Below, piece after piece: positions 6,515 through 15,246 of a stretch of DNA of 17,952 bases; within the stretch, counting starts at the first letter, position 1, and each line of letters begins with the position of its first letter. Source of the DNA: Oceanococcus sp041625325 (GTDB lineage Bacteria > Pseudomonadota > Gammaproteobacteria > Nevskiales > Oceanococcaceae); assembly GCA_041625325.1 (NCBI GenBank), contig JBFJTN010000050.1:1-17952 (forward strand). The letters are read 5' to 3'. The position numbers were made by a program, and so were the translations under genes. Below the pieces are notes generated by a model, which was given only the letters and a program-made list of their open reading frames with translations, did not search any database and was not told where the DNA came from.

Positions 6515-9500
6515 ATGGTCAACCGATTCAAGAGCTTGATTCCCGGCCGCTCAGGCCGTGTTCGCCTGGCCGGCGTCATGGGCCTGGCCCTGGCCATGGC
6601 AGGCTGTTCCTCGGGCAGTTCAGAACAGGCCATCACGCCGCCGAGCGCCTCCATGGTCAACGGCGCCGTCACCAAGGGCTCCACCGTCGCCGCCCGGATC
6701 CGCATCTTCGCCTTCGATTTTTCCGGCCAGCCTGTCGGGGCCGCGCTGGCCGAGACCCAGTCCGATACCAATGGCAATTTCCAGGTGCCCGGCCTCAATC
6801 CCAATCGCGCCTACCTGGTGCAGGCCTGTGGCGGCGCCTTCAAGGACGAGTCCGATGAGTCGGGCCTGCGCATCGTCACCCTGAGTCTGAACGACTGCCT
6901 GGAATCCATTCTGCCCGCCGGCGCCAGCAGCGTCGCGGTCACCCCCTATACCCAGGCACTGGTCAACAAGCTGCGCCGCGAGGCGGTCAACAACAGCTTC
7001 GCCAGCCTGCTGAACAGCGGCCGCGCGATCTTCGCCGAGGCCATCGGCTTCGATGTGCTGATCAATCTGCCCACCGATCCGGTCGCACCCAGCGGCACGC
7101 CGCAGCAGATCGCCTACGACATGGCCCTGGGCGGGGCCGCCGCCACCATGAACCGGATGGCCATACTGTCCGGCCTGCCCGCCTTCGATTTCGCGACCGT
7201 GCTCGCCTTCGCCGAGGATCTCGCCGACGGCCGTCTGGACGGCGTGGCCGGTGGCAGCCCCATCCTGCTCAACGGCCGCGCGCTGGAGGATCTGGACGTC
7301 AACATCCTGATCCGCCTGTTCCGCAACAACAATTTCTACGCCGGCTACCAAAGAGCGCCGCTGGTGCAGATTGACGAGGACATACTCAGCCGACCCGCGG
7401 TGCCGGAGCAGACCAACCAGCCTCCGACCGCCGTGGATGACGTGTTTTCCGGCACCGAAGGACAGGCACTGGTGGTGCCGCCGCCTGGCGTGCTGCTCAA
7501 CGACAGCGATGTGGATGGCCTGAGCCTGAGCGCCAGCCTGGTCGATGGCCCGGCCGTTGGCGAACTGAGCTTCCAGGAGACTGGCGGCTTCCGCTATCTG
7601 CCCCCGGAAGGCAGCGGCGAAATCAGCGTTCAGTTCACCTACCAGATCAGCAACGGCCGGCAGAATTCCGACCCGGCCACCGTCACCATCAACCTGACCC
7701 GGCAGCCGCGGATCAGCGTCCCGGCCACGCGGGAGATCAGCGAGGGCAACAGCGGCATCAGCCTGCTCACCGTGCCGCTCCGGCTGAGCTTCGCCAGCAG
7801 CCGGGATGTGACGGTGCGCTACGCCACCCAGGATGACAATGCCCTCGCCGGCAGCGACTACAACGCCGCCAGCGGCACCGTCACCATCCCGGCGGGCGCG
7901 CTGGAAGGCAGCATCACGCTGGAGATTCTCGGCGACACCGATATCGAAGCCGATGAACGTTTCGGCCTGCTGCTGTTCGAGCCGCAGAACGCGCTGATCG
8001 ATCAGGGCGTCAGCATCATCACCATCATCAATGACGACCGTGCGCCGGAGCCGACGCCGACGCCCACGCCGGTGGCCACTCCGACGCCCGTGCCAACTGG
8101 TCCGCCCACGCCGCCACCCAACCTGAACCCGGTCGCCAACAACGACAGTGTGACGGTGAACGAGGATGCCCCGCCGACCCTGATCAATGTGCGCCTGAAT
8201 GATTCGGACCCTGACGGCGGCACCATCACCGTCACCGGCGTCACGGCGGGCAGCCAGGGCGGCAGCACCAGCGTGGTCTCGAACCAGGTGCAGTACCAGC
8301 CCGCACCCAACTACAACGGCAGCGAGACCTTCGGTTACATGATCAGCGACGGTCAGGGCGGCAGCGCCTCGGCCATCGTCAGTGTCACTGTCAATCCGGT
8401 CAATGATCCGCCCACGGTGCTTGGCAGCCTCACCAAGACCGTGTCGATCAATGCCTCTCCGCCTCCCGCAATCGCACCGGGCGAACTGGCCGCCAGCGAC
8501 GTGGACATGCCCGCGCCCAGCAGTCTGGTATTCAGCGTGACTGCCGCGCCGGCCTGCGGGGGATTCACCCTCAGTGGTGCACCGACCACCAGCTTCACCC
8601 AGCAGGACATCATCAACAGTCTGGTCGCTTTCGACCCCTTCGACTGCATCGGCGGCGATACCGCCAGCGCCGGCCTCTCGCTGTCCGACGGCATCGCAGC
8701 ACCCGTGTCGGCCAGCTTCAACGTGACCGTCGCGGCGTCCTGCGCGATCCCGCCGGACGGGCTGGTCGCATGGTTCAGCGGCGATGCGGTGCACACCAAC
8801 GCGGGCGCGATGCTGGCCTACGACATCGAGCAGGGCAATCACGGCAGCTGGACCGTCGAGGCCGATAGCGGCGTTGCCGCAGGTCAGGTCGCAGAAGCGA
8901 TGCGCTTCCTTGCCACCGACGGCGTCATCAAGGTGCCGGACAGTGCCGCGTACGTCACAAACGCCTTCACGGTGGACGCCTGGATCAACATCACTGCATT
9001 GCCCGGAGCAGGCCAATCCGCCCCCATACTGCGGAGCCTTCACTTCGGCCACACCTATGGCCTGAGCGTGACCGACACGGGCGCGCTGTCCGGCTTCACG
9101 GTCGGCGGAGATGGCAGCGCCTCCGCGCTGTCGCCACCCGGTTCGATCATTGCCGGCCGCTGGACCCATGTGGCCATGAGCTACGTGGACAGTTTCGACA
9201 GCGGAGGCATGCAGCTGTATATCGACGGCGCGCCGGTCTTCCCCACGCCGTTGACGCCGCAAGCCTCCTACTTCTCTTCGCCCTCGGCCATGGGCCTGGA
9301 CATCGGCGGCGACAGCCTGTCCGCGGGCGCGCCCAGCTTCAATGGCCTGATCGATGAGTTGCAGTTGATCAACCGGGTGATGTCCGACGCCGAAATTCAT
9401 GGCATCTACCGGGCCGGGCGCGTCGGCAAGTGCAAACCGATGGCCACCGATGATCCGGACGGCGACGGCCTGCCCTTCTCCGGCGAGATGATGGCCGGCT

Positions 9501-11818
9501 CCAATCCGCGCAATCCGGACACCGACGGCGATGGCCTGTCTGACGGCGACGAGGTGAACAACCCGACCTTCCCGTCCGATCCCACGAAAGTGGATACCGA
9601 TGGCGATGATCTCCCCGATGGCGACGAGATCGCGGGCGGCACGGACCCCGCGGACCCGCTCGACCCAGGCCCCGGCGGCAAGATCTATGTCAGCAACCTG
9701 GGTGCGGACACCAATGACGGCAGCTCCTGGGCCACCGCCGAGCGGACCAGCGCGGGCATTTTGGGCAACCCCGCCTATGCGACCCTCTCGGACACCAGTG
9801 CGCTATTCATCATTCTTGAGGAATTCCACACCATCGACGGCCTGCTGCTGGACGCCAGTGTCAGCTCGCGCAATCCGATCATCATTCTGGGCTCGCAGCA
9901 GAATCCGACGCCGCCCCCCCTGGCCAAGGCCGCCAGCGGCCCGGTCAATTCCCGCATCGATGCGAACTTTGACCCAGGACCGATGACGGATCCCACCGAC
10001 TGCGGCGCTCTCGCACCGGCGTTCAACAACGCCTCGCTGATCGTTCGTGGCATACCTCAGGTCTCGCTCAGCCGGCTCATCATTCAGGATGGGCAGAACG
10101 CGTGCAGTTCGGGCGGCGGCGTGTCCATCGTCGACAGCAATGTGATGATGGATCAGGTGAAGATACTGAGAAACCGGGCGACCCTGGCCGGGGGCACCGC
10201 GGTCGGCGGTGGGGTCGGGATTGTCAGCAGTGGCGCCCCACTGACTTTGAGTATCAAGAACGCTCAGATCGACTCCAACTTTGTGATGGATGGATCGGGC
10301 GGCGGCGTGGGCGCGGGTCCCAACATCAGCGTGCAAATGGACAACGTGCTGATCCTGTCCAACCTGGCCGGCCGCGCCGGTGGTGGGGTCTGGGCCGGGT
10401 GCCCGGTCGACCCAAGCAGCTGCAATCTGCAGGTACTGCGCTCCGAAGTACGCAGCAACGTGGCTGACTCGGGCTCAGGCGGGATTGGCGTACAGGACAT
10501 CAACCAGCTGAGGATCGAGGACTCTGTCATCGCCAATAACCGCATTCGAGGAGGCAGTGCCGGCGGCATCCGCCTGCGCGGTAAAATCTTCAATGCCAAG
10601 GTCCGCCACAACCGCGTGCTGGGCAATGGCCTGATCTACGAACTGAATACCAGCACCGGTGACTTGCAGAGAGTTGGCAGCTCCGGAGGGGGCGGCGGCA
10701 TCGAAGTCTTCATCGGCCCAATCGACGCCAGCGGCAGTTCCATCGACATTTCCAACAATCTCGTCGTGGGTAACGCGGCCGAGTTCGGGGGCGGGATCTA
10801 TGCCGCCGGGCTCAACACGGCGCCGCTGGATTCGCTGATCATTGCGTACAACACCATCGCCTTCAACCGAGGTCACTCGGGGCATGGCGGTTTGGTACTG
10901 GCAAACAATGTCTCAGCGACGGTTCTTGAGGTCGCCAACAACATCATCCGATACAACGAGAGCGCCGACCCCAGCACTCATGGCGAGGCTGACGACAACA
11001 TCTCCGACGTGGATAACGTCATGACCCGGGTGCTCAACAATATCGAAGTCACCCTCGCCGGCAGCGATTTCGATTCGGACCCACGCTTCGTCCAGGATTT
11101 CTATCTGGATCAGGGCACGCCGGGACCGGGCCAGAGTGTCGGCGGCGGCGACCCCGGCTACAACGGCCTGCTGTCCCTGGGCATCGACATGCGGACCACC
11201 GACGCGCCCCTGGGCAACCCGGACCCGGAAGCGGATGATCTCGGCTATCACCATGACCGTCCCGGCGCCGGCCTGCCGGGCAGCCTGCTGAACTTCCGCA
11301 ATCCCTGTGGCGGTCTGCGTGGATCCGCGGGCAATGGCGGCACGCTACCCCTGCCCCGACCCGGTTGCCAAACCGTAACGGAATTCAAGGTCGAACCCTT
11401 GTTCGGCGGACGTCCGGAGCCGGGGCACCGGGTCGCGGCCTACGTGCTGACTTTCGACGTGGACTCCCTGGGCAGTCCGCTCGCCTGCACCGGCGTGTCC
11501 CCGGAACCGAGCTGCCCGGAAGTCCTTGTCGGCCCGCAGGTCTTTGCGGTGGATTCCGATCCGAATGGTCGGCTGCTGCGCGACAATGGCGACGGCAGCT
11601 ACAGCCTGCGCCTGAAGTGGCGCTACAACGCCGGTGACGCCGTACTGCGTTTCCTGGTGGACGGCCAATCCTATGATATTGCCATCAGCAGCGCGGCCTA
11701 CAGCTACTGCCCGGGGCCCTATGGCTCGTCCTACTCCTACACTCCGAAGCCGTATTACTCCCAGTTGGAGGACACCCTGCCCAGTTCCAGCGCCTGCTAC
11801 TACGGCAGTGGCTATTGA
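6515..11818 (+). CDS. giant mosaic beta-helix lipoprotein (Calx-beta, LamG, TSP3)
   Basis: The product has 1767 residues. The N-terminal signal ends in a lipobox, ALAMAGC, with lipidated Cys31 followed by a Ser/Gly spacer. In order I see: a carboxypeptidase-regulatory-like beta-sandwich (about 47-110); a helical region (140-290); a cadherin-like/VCBS-type domain (300-395); a Calx-beta domain (398-508); a Thr-Pro linker (510-536); a second cadherin-like domain ending VTVNPVND (539-631); a third related repeat (632-741); a LamG-like domain (743-973); thrombospondin-3 repeats of DTDGDGLSDGDE type (979-1051); a right-handed beta-helix with GGGV and SN rungs, resembling choice-of-anchor Q proteins (from 1056 to about 1530); and a C-terminal module ending in a Tyr/Ser-rich tail. 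This is probably a cell-surface or periplasmic adhesin-like or glycan-binding protein needing calcium. It heads a five-gene operon of apparent modifying enzymes. The substrate is unknown. Domain borders are by eye. Confidence 0.88.
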   Translation: MVNRFKSLIPGRSGRVRLAGVMGLALAMAGCSSGSSEQAITPPSASMVNGAVTKGSTVAARIRIFAFDFSGQPVGAALAETQSDTNGNFQVPGLNPNRAYLVQACGGAFKDESDESGLRIVTLSLNDCLESILPAGASSVAVTPYTQALVNKLRREAVNNSFASLLNSGRAIFAEAIGFDVLINLPTDPVAPSGTPQQIAYDMALGGAAATMNRMAILSGLPAFDFATVLAFAEDLADGRLDGVAGGSPILLNGRALEDLDVNILIRLFRNNNFYAGYQRAPLVQIDEDILSRPAVPEQTNQPPTAVDDVFSGTEGQALVVPPPGVLLNDSDVDGLSLSASLVDGPAVGELSFQETGGFRYLPPEGSGEISVQFTYQISNGRQNSDPATVTINLTRQPRISVPATREISEGNSGISLLTVPLRLSFASSRDVTVRYATQDDNALAGSDYNAASGTVTIPAGALEGSITLEILGDTDIEADERFGLLLFEPQNALIDQGVSIITIINDDRAPEPTPTPTPVATPTPVPTGPPTPPPNLNPVANNDSVTVNEDAPPTLINVRLNDSDPDGGTITVTGVTAGSQGGSTSVVSNQVQYQPAPNYNGSETFGYMISDGQGGSASAIVSVTVNPVNDPPTVLGSLTKTVSINASPPPAIAPGELAASDVDMPAPSSLVFSVTAAPACGGFTLSGAPTTSFTQQDIINSLVAFDPFDCIGGDTASAGLSLSDGIAAPVSASFNVTVAASCAIPPDGLVAWFSGDAVHTNAGAMLAYDIEQGNHGSWTVEADSGVAAGQVAEAMRFLATDGVIKVPDSAAYVTNAFTVDAWINITALPGAGQSAPILRSLHFGHTYGLSVTDTGALSGFTVGGDGSASALSPPGSIIAGRWTHVAMSYVDSFDSGGMQLYIDGAPVFPTPLTPQASYFSSPSAMGLDIGGDSLSAGAPSFNGLIDELQLINRVMSDAEIHGIYRAGRVGKCKPMATDDPDGDGLPFSGEMMAGSNPRNPDTDGDGLSDGDEVNNPTFPSDPTKVDTDGDDLPDGDEIAGGTDPADPLDPGPGGKIYVSNLGADTNDGSSWATAERTSAGILGNPAYATLSDTSALFIILEEFHTIDGLLLDASVSSRNPIIILGSQQNPTPPPLAKAASGPVNSRIDANFDPGPMTDPTDCGALAPAFNNASLIVRGIPQVSLSRLIIQDGQNACSSGGGVSIVDSNVMMDQVKILRNRATLAGGTAVGGGVGIVSSGAPLTLSIKNAQIDSNFVMDGSGGGVGAGPNISVQMDNVLILSNLAGRAGGGVWAGCPVDPSSCNLQVLRSEVRSNVADSGSGGIGVQDINQLRIEDSVIANNRIRGGSAGGIRLRGKIFNAKVRHNRVLGNGLIYELNTSTGDLQRVGSSGGGGGIEVFIGPIDASGSSIDISNNLVVGNAAEFGGGIYAAGLNTAPLDSLIIAYNTIAFNRGHSGHGGLVLANNVSATVLEVANNIIRYNESADPSTHGEADDNISDVDNVMTRVLNNIEVTLAGSDFDSDPRFVQDFYLDQGTPGPGQSVGGGDPGYNGLLSLGIDMRTTDAPLGNPDPEADDLGYHHDRPGAGLPGSLLNFRNPCGGLRGSAGNGGTLPLPRPGCQTVTEFKVEPLFGGRPEPGHRVAAYVLTFDVDSLGSPLACTGVSPEPSCPEVLVGPQVFAVDSDPNGRLLRDNGDGSYSLRLKWRYNAGDAVLRFLVDGQSYDIAISSAAYSYCPGPYGSSYSYTPKPYYSQLEDTLPSSSACYYGSGY
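8042..8122 (+). repeat. Thr-Pro-rich linker coding repeat
   Basis: A degenerate run of ccnacg-type codons encodes PTPTPTPVATPTPVP and related residues (about 510-536). It joins the Calx-beta domain to the second cadherin-like domain. Such linkers are usually extended and flexible and can be O-glycosylated. The repeat unit is short and could vary in length between strains. Confidence 0.7.
11687..11815 (+). other. Tyr/Ser-rich C-terminal tail of the giant lipoprotein
   Basis: The last 43 residues (1725-1767) hold 10 tyrosines and 11 serines, with two cysteines and several Pro/Gly. Segments include AAYSYC, SSYSYTPKPYYSQLED and ACYYGSGY. This is unlike the rest of the protein. The two cysteines could close a loop around most of the tyrosines. 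One tyrosine pair is followed closely by Glu-Asp; nearby acidic residues are common at tyrosine-sulfation sites. Whether the tail is an anchor, a modification site or a ligand is not shown by the sequence. Confidence 0.6.
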
Positions 11819-11830
11819 TCTGACACGGGA

Positions 11831-13540
11831 GTGACGCCAAAAGCCCTGATCGGACGGGCCATCGAGGACCTGCTGCCAGCGCCGGACGGCAGTGTGTGGA
11901 GCGAGAAGGGCCCGCTGGACGCGCATGAGGCGAGCCTGCTACGTGCCCTCACCGGCCTGGCGCCGCTGGGCAGGCAGGCTGAGGGCCTGGCGCGCCGACT
12001 GGGTCTGGATACCGATGCGCTGGCCATGCTCGAGGACGACCTCGTCGCCCTGCAGGCCCGCGGCTTCCTGCTGCAGACCAATGACCTGCGGCGTCAGGGG
12101 CCGACGGACACGCCGGCGACCCGGATCAGCACCTGCGCGATCCTGAGTTGCGGCCGACCTGGGCTGCTGCAACGCGCGATCCGCGATCTGGGCCGGCCGG
12201 CGGCCCAGGCCGGGCGACGGCTGTTGATCAGCGATGATGCGCGACAGGCCTCAGCCCCCGCCGCCACCGACGTGGCCATGGAATGGCTGCATCGCGGGCA
12301 CCGCCAACGCTGGATCGAGCAACTGCCGGATGACGGGCTGCGCCGCAGCGCCAGCTTCGCCCTGCTGCCCGATGACGGGGGGGACACCACGGTCGGCGCC
12401 AACTGCAATGCCGTCTTTCTGGCAGCCCGGGAGGAAGCCCTGGCGCTGCTGGATGACGACACCAGCGGGCCGGTCGGCCGCGCCCTGCCCAGTGAGCCAC
12501 GCCGTCGGGTCGTGGGCCCGGATGGCGATCCGACCCTGCTGCTGCTCTACGACGCCAGGGACGAGGCGATCGGAGACGTTCTCGCCATCGATTCCGACCC
12601 GGCCAGCCTGCTCGAAGTCGGCCTGGGTCAGCGCGTGGCGCAACTCGGACAGGAGTCGCCCCTGGAGTTCGAGGAACAGACGCCGGCCCACGCGGTCCGG
12701 GCCATCGTGCGCGGTGGCCGGGTGCTTACCAGCATGATGGGAGTCGCCGGGGACAGCGGCATGAGTTCGCCATTGAGTTTCCTCGGCCTCACCGAGGATG
12801 CCGGGCAACGCCTGGATCAGGATTTTTCCCGGCGCCTGTTCAGCCGTAACCTGATCCGGGCGGCACCCGATCAACGACTCAGCCAGTCCGGTTTCTTTAT
12901 GAACGCCTGCTGCGCCATGGATCTGCGCCAGGGTGGCCTGCTGCCCTTCTATCCGGTCGGCCGCGATTCTGACGGACTGTTCGGCACCGCCCTGAACCAG
13001 CTGGAACCGGACGCCTTCCGCCTCTATCTGCCCTGGTTGGTCTGCCACCAACCTCCGCCGCGGCCACCCTACCGTCTTGCGGACCTGCAGGCCCCCGGCG
13101 CGGCAGCACCACCCATCGCGCTGATCCGCCACGCGCTGTCGCAGTGGCGACCACCGCGGCGCATGCTGCGGCGGGCGGACCGTCGCCAGGCCCTTGGCCT
13201 GTATCTCGAGGGCCTGGGTCGTCTGCCCCTGAAGCAACTCACGGCCTACATGGCCGATGCCCGCCTGTCCGACATGGCGGCGCAGATGCGCTGGCTGGGT
13301 CTGCTGCTGGAGCGGGCGCCCGCGGTGCGCCAGGGGCTGATCGAGCAATGCCTGGTGCAGACCCGTGCGCGCTTGCAGGAGCTGTCGACTGCCCCGGAGC
13401 AGTCCATCTGCCGGCAGGGCTATGCCCTTCAGGATTATGCTGATGCCCTGAGCCAATACGGCCAGTTGCTGCAATGCTGGGACGAACTGCAGCGGGCCGC
13501 TGCGGCCAATCCGCTGCGCGGCGAGCAGGTGGCGCCGTGA
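11831..13540 (+). CDS. PqqD/RRE-like winged helix fused to a GT-A-like glycosyltransferase
   Basis: The product has 569 residues and starts with GTG 12 bases after the lipoprotein stop. Residues about 10-85 (PDGSVW, then HEASLLRALTGLAPL, then LEDDLVALQARGFLL) resemble the PqqD-like winged helix that binds peptides in RiPP enzymes. From about 98 the protein looks like a GT-A nucleotide-sugar transferase: TCAILSCGRPGLLQRAI, then LLISDD, then GANCNAVFLAAREEALALLDDDT. The DDD at 208-210 fits the metal-binding DxD motif. The second half has an acceptor-side pattern with LLPFYPVGRDSDGLFG (370-385) and LPWLVCHQPP (400-409). The best reading is a cytosolic glycosyltransferase-like enzyme with a peptide-recognition domain; a catalytically dead carrier protein is the alternative. 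No signal peptide is present. It overlaps the next gene by 4 bases. Domain calls rest on motif resemblance only. Confidence 0.65.
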   Translation: MTPKALIGRAIEDLLPAPDGSVWSEKGPLDAHEASLLRALTGLAPLGRQAEGLARRLGLDTDALAMLEDDLVALQARGFLLQTNDLRRQGPTDTPATRISTCAILSCGRPGLLQRAIRDLGRPAAQAGRRLLISDDARQASAPAATDVAMEWLHRGHRQRWIEQLPDDGLRRSASFALLPDDGGDTTVGANCNAVFLAAREEALALLDDDTSGPVGRALPSEPRRRVVGPDGDPTLLLLYDARDEAIGDVLAIDSDPASLLEVGLGQRVAQLGQESPLEFEEQTPAHAVRAIVRGGRVLTSMMGVAGDSGMSSPLSFLGLTEDAGQRLDQDFSRRLFSRNLIRAAPDQRLSQSGFFMNACCAMDLRQGGLLPFYPVGRDSDGLFGTALNQLEPDAFRLYLPWLVCHQPPPRPPYRLADLQAPGAAAPPIALIRHALSQWRPPRRMLRRADRRQALGLYLEGLGRLPLKQLTAYMADARLSDMAAQMRWLGLLLERAPAVRQGLIEQCLVQTRARLQELSTAPEQSICRQGYALQDYADALSQYGQLLQCWDELQRAAAANPLRGEQVAP

Positions 13541-14604
13541 GCTGGCTGAGCGCCGCGCCCCACCGTCTCACCGGCCTGTTCCCCGACTGCTTCCAGCTGG
13601 AGTTGAGCGAGTGCAGCCGCCTGCTGACGCTGAACCTGCCCGAAGCCACGCTGCTGCGGGTCGCTGCCCATGCCGGCACTGCCGAGGAACTGCTGCTGCG
13701 CTTTGTCGACGCGGGTCGCTGCGCACCCGATCAGGGTCGGGAAGCCCTGCAGCGAGGGCTGGAGCAGGGCTGGCTACGGATGACTGAAGCCGCACAGCTG
13801 GGCTGGGATGACACGCCGCAATCCGCCGGCGATGCCTGGCGCTGCGTGGGCGAACTGCCGCAAACCATGCACACCGCCGGATCGGCCGAAGATATCCTGG
13901 TCTGCGAGTTTCTGGACGGCCTCAACACCACGGGAAACGCTCCCCTGGACGCAACCGAGATTTCCCCGCTGCAACTGCTCATCGACTATCTGGCCCGCCT
14001 TGGACAACAGCCTCCTCGCGCCCTGCTCAGCAGCAGCCGGACGCTGTCCCGGCTGTTTGGCCCGACACCACCCGTCCTGCTCCAGTTCAGCACCTGCCTG
14101 AGCCTGCCAGGCCCCACCCTCAGCCCGCCGGCCGCGCAATCCCATGAGGACGAGTGCCTGCTGCTCAACACCGACGACAGCGCGGCCCGCCTCGCGCTGG
14201 CCTGCGGGCCACTGGCCGCAGCGGCCCTGCGCCAGCTGGACCCGACTGCGCGCTGCCTCACCATCCCGGTCCGCGCCTCGCTGCCCGCACCCGTACCAGG
14301 CCAGGACTGGGCGAGACTCGCGATACTCGGCATCGAGCTGCCCGATAGCCTGAGCGACTTTGAGACGCGCGCCCGGCTGCTGGTCATGGCGCTCGACAAT
14401 GATGCTGCCCTGAGCGATGCCGAACTGACCCGGCAGCTGCAGCGCAGCTGGCTGCAGCGCTGGAATGCCATCACCCAGTGGCAGCAGGTGTACGGACTGC
14501 CGGATGATTCCCCCGCCACCTGCCCGGTGCCTGAACCCGGACTGCTGCCGGCAATCCGTGAACAGATGGCGTCCTGCGCCGGCGCGCTGCGCGCGGCCAC
14601 CTGA
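13537..14604 (+). CDS. unrecognised cytosolic partner protein of the GT-like enzyme
   Basis: The product has 355 residues from a GTG that overlaps the upstream stop (GTGA). An earlier in-frame start at 13474 would overlap the previous gene by 67 bases and is less likely. There is no signal peptide or membrane helix. Residues about 17-82 (LELSECSRLLTLNLPEATLLRVAAHAG, then ALQRGLEQGWLRM) could be a second small winged-helix-like domain, similar in plan to the N-terminus of the upstream protein. The middle and C-terminal parts (FLDGLNTTGNAPL, LQLLIDYLARLG, RLLVMALDNDAALSDAEL) are mixed alpha/beta without a family I know. Translational coupling to the GT-like gene suggests a subunit or scaffold of the same modification complex. 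Function is otherwise unknown. Confidence 0.72.
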   Translation: MSWLSAAPHRLTGLFPDCFQLELSECSRLLTLNLPEATLLRVAAHAGTAEELLLRFVDAGRCAPDQGREALQRGLEQGWLRMTEAAQLGWDDTPQSAGDAWRCVGELPQTMHTAGSAEDILVCEFLDGLNTTGNAPLDATEISPLQLLIDYLARLGQQPPRALLSSSRTLSRLFGPTPPVLLQFSTCLSLPGPTLSPPAAQSHEDECLLLNTDDSAARLALACGPLAAAALRQLDPTARCLTIPVRASLPAPVPGQDWARLAILGIELPDSLSDFETRARLLVMALDNDAALSDAELTRQLQRSWLQRWNAITQWQQVYGLPDDSPATCPVPEPGLLPAIREQMASCAGALRAAT

Positions 14605-14610
14605 GGGCCC

Positions 14611-15246
14611 ATGAAGATCATCGGCGTCGGCAACCAGAAGACGGGCACCACCACCCTGGGCGCGGCGCTGCGCATCCTCGGCTATCGCCACCAGAGCTAC
14701 TCGGTCCGCTCCTCCCACATGTATGCGAATGGCTCGCTGGAGGAACTGCTGACCTGGAGCGACCATTATCAATCCTTTGATGACGTGCCCTGGGCCCTGC
14801 TCTACCGCGAGCTGGATGTCCGCCACCCGGGCAGCAAGTTCATCCTCACCTACCGGCGCTCCAGCCAGGCCTGGTTCGAGAGCCTGGACAAGCACATGCG
14901 ACGGATGGGCAGAAAAAGCGCATCGCAGGACATGAACGAGGCGATTTACGGACGCCCGGATCCCCAGAACGACAGGGACCTCGCCATCCAGGTGTATGAG
15001 CAGCACAATGCCGCCGTCCGTGCGTATTTCAAGGATCGCAAGGAGGACTTCATTGCGCTGTGCTGGGAGCGTGGCGACGGCTGGGCGGAACTGACCCGCT
15101 TCCTCGGGCGGGACATGCCCGATGCGCCGTTTCCCCATGCGAACAGGGCACCCAACTGGCGCGAAAAGCTGCGCTCACAATGGCAGAGGATGCGCCGCAG
15201 CCGACGCGCCAAGGCACTGGTCGATGGCACCGGGGATCCGGGATGA
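14611..15246 (+). CDS. PAPS-dependent sulfotransferase-like protein
   Basis: The product has 211 residues and starts 6 bases after the previous stop. The N-terminus, IGVGNQKTGTTTLGAAL (4-20), is the 5'-phosphosulfate-binding loop of sulfotransferases. FILTYRRSSQAWFESL (77-92) matches the 3'-phosphate-binding region, with Arg83 and Ser91 suitably spaced. The arrangement resembles Sulfotransfer_4-type bacterial proteins. No signal peptide is present, so it acts in the cytosol, as PAPS supply requires. At 211 residues it is at the short end of the family. It should move a sulfuryl group onto a hydroxyl of a sugar, tyrosine or small molecule; the acceptor is not readable. It shares an ATGA overlap with the next gene. 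The tyrosine-rich tail two-plus genes upstream, or a sugar added by the GT-like enzyme, are candidate acceptors by context only. Confidence 0.8.
   Translation: MKIIGVGNQKTGTTTLGAALRILGYRHQSYSVRSSHMYANGSLEELLTWSDHYQSFDDVPWALLYRELDVRHPGSKFILTYRRSSQAWFESLDKHMRRMGRKSASQDMNEAIYGRPDPQNDRDLAIQVYEQHNAAVRAYFKDRKEDFIALCWERGDGWAELTRFLGRDMPDAPFPHANRAPNWREKLRSQWQRMRRSRRAKALVDGTGDPG

Noticed and set aside
8042..8122. Short tandem repeat that might be mistaken for a CRISPR-like or separate repeat element
   Set aside because: The repeat is in frame, has no spacers and simply encodes a Thr-Pro linker between two domains.
6620..9400. A 926-codon open frame on the minus strand opposite the giant lipoprotein gene
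   Set aside because: Its translation is biased to Gly, Ala, Arg, His and Gln, has no domain pattern or signal, and lies wholly opposite a gene with many recognisable domains. It is a shadow frame caused by high G+C at third positions.
6515..11818. The giant protein as an LPXTG, PEP-CTERM or autotransporter protein
   Set aside because: There is no C-terminal hydrophobic helix with a basic end, no sorting motif and no barrel. The N-terminal lipobox explains anchoring instead.
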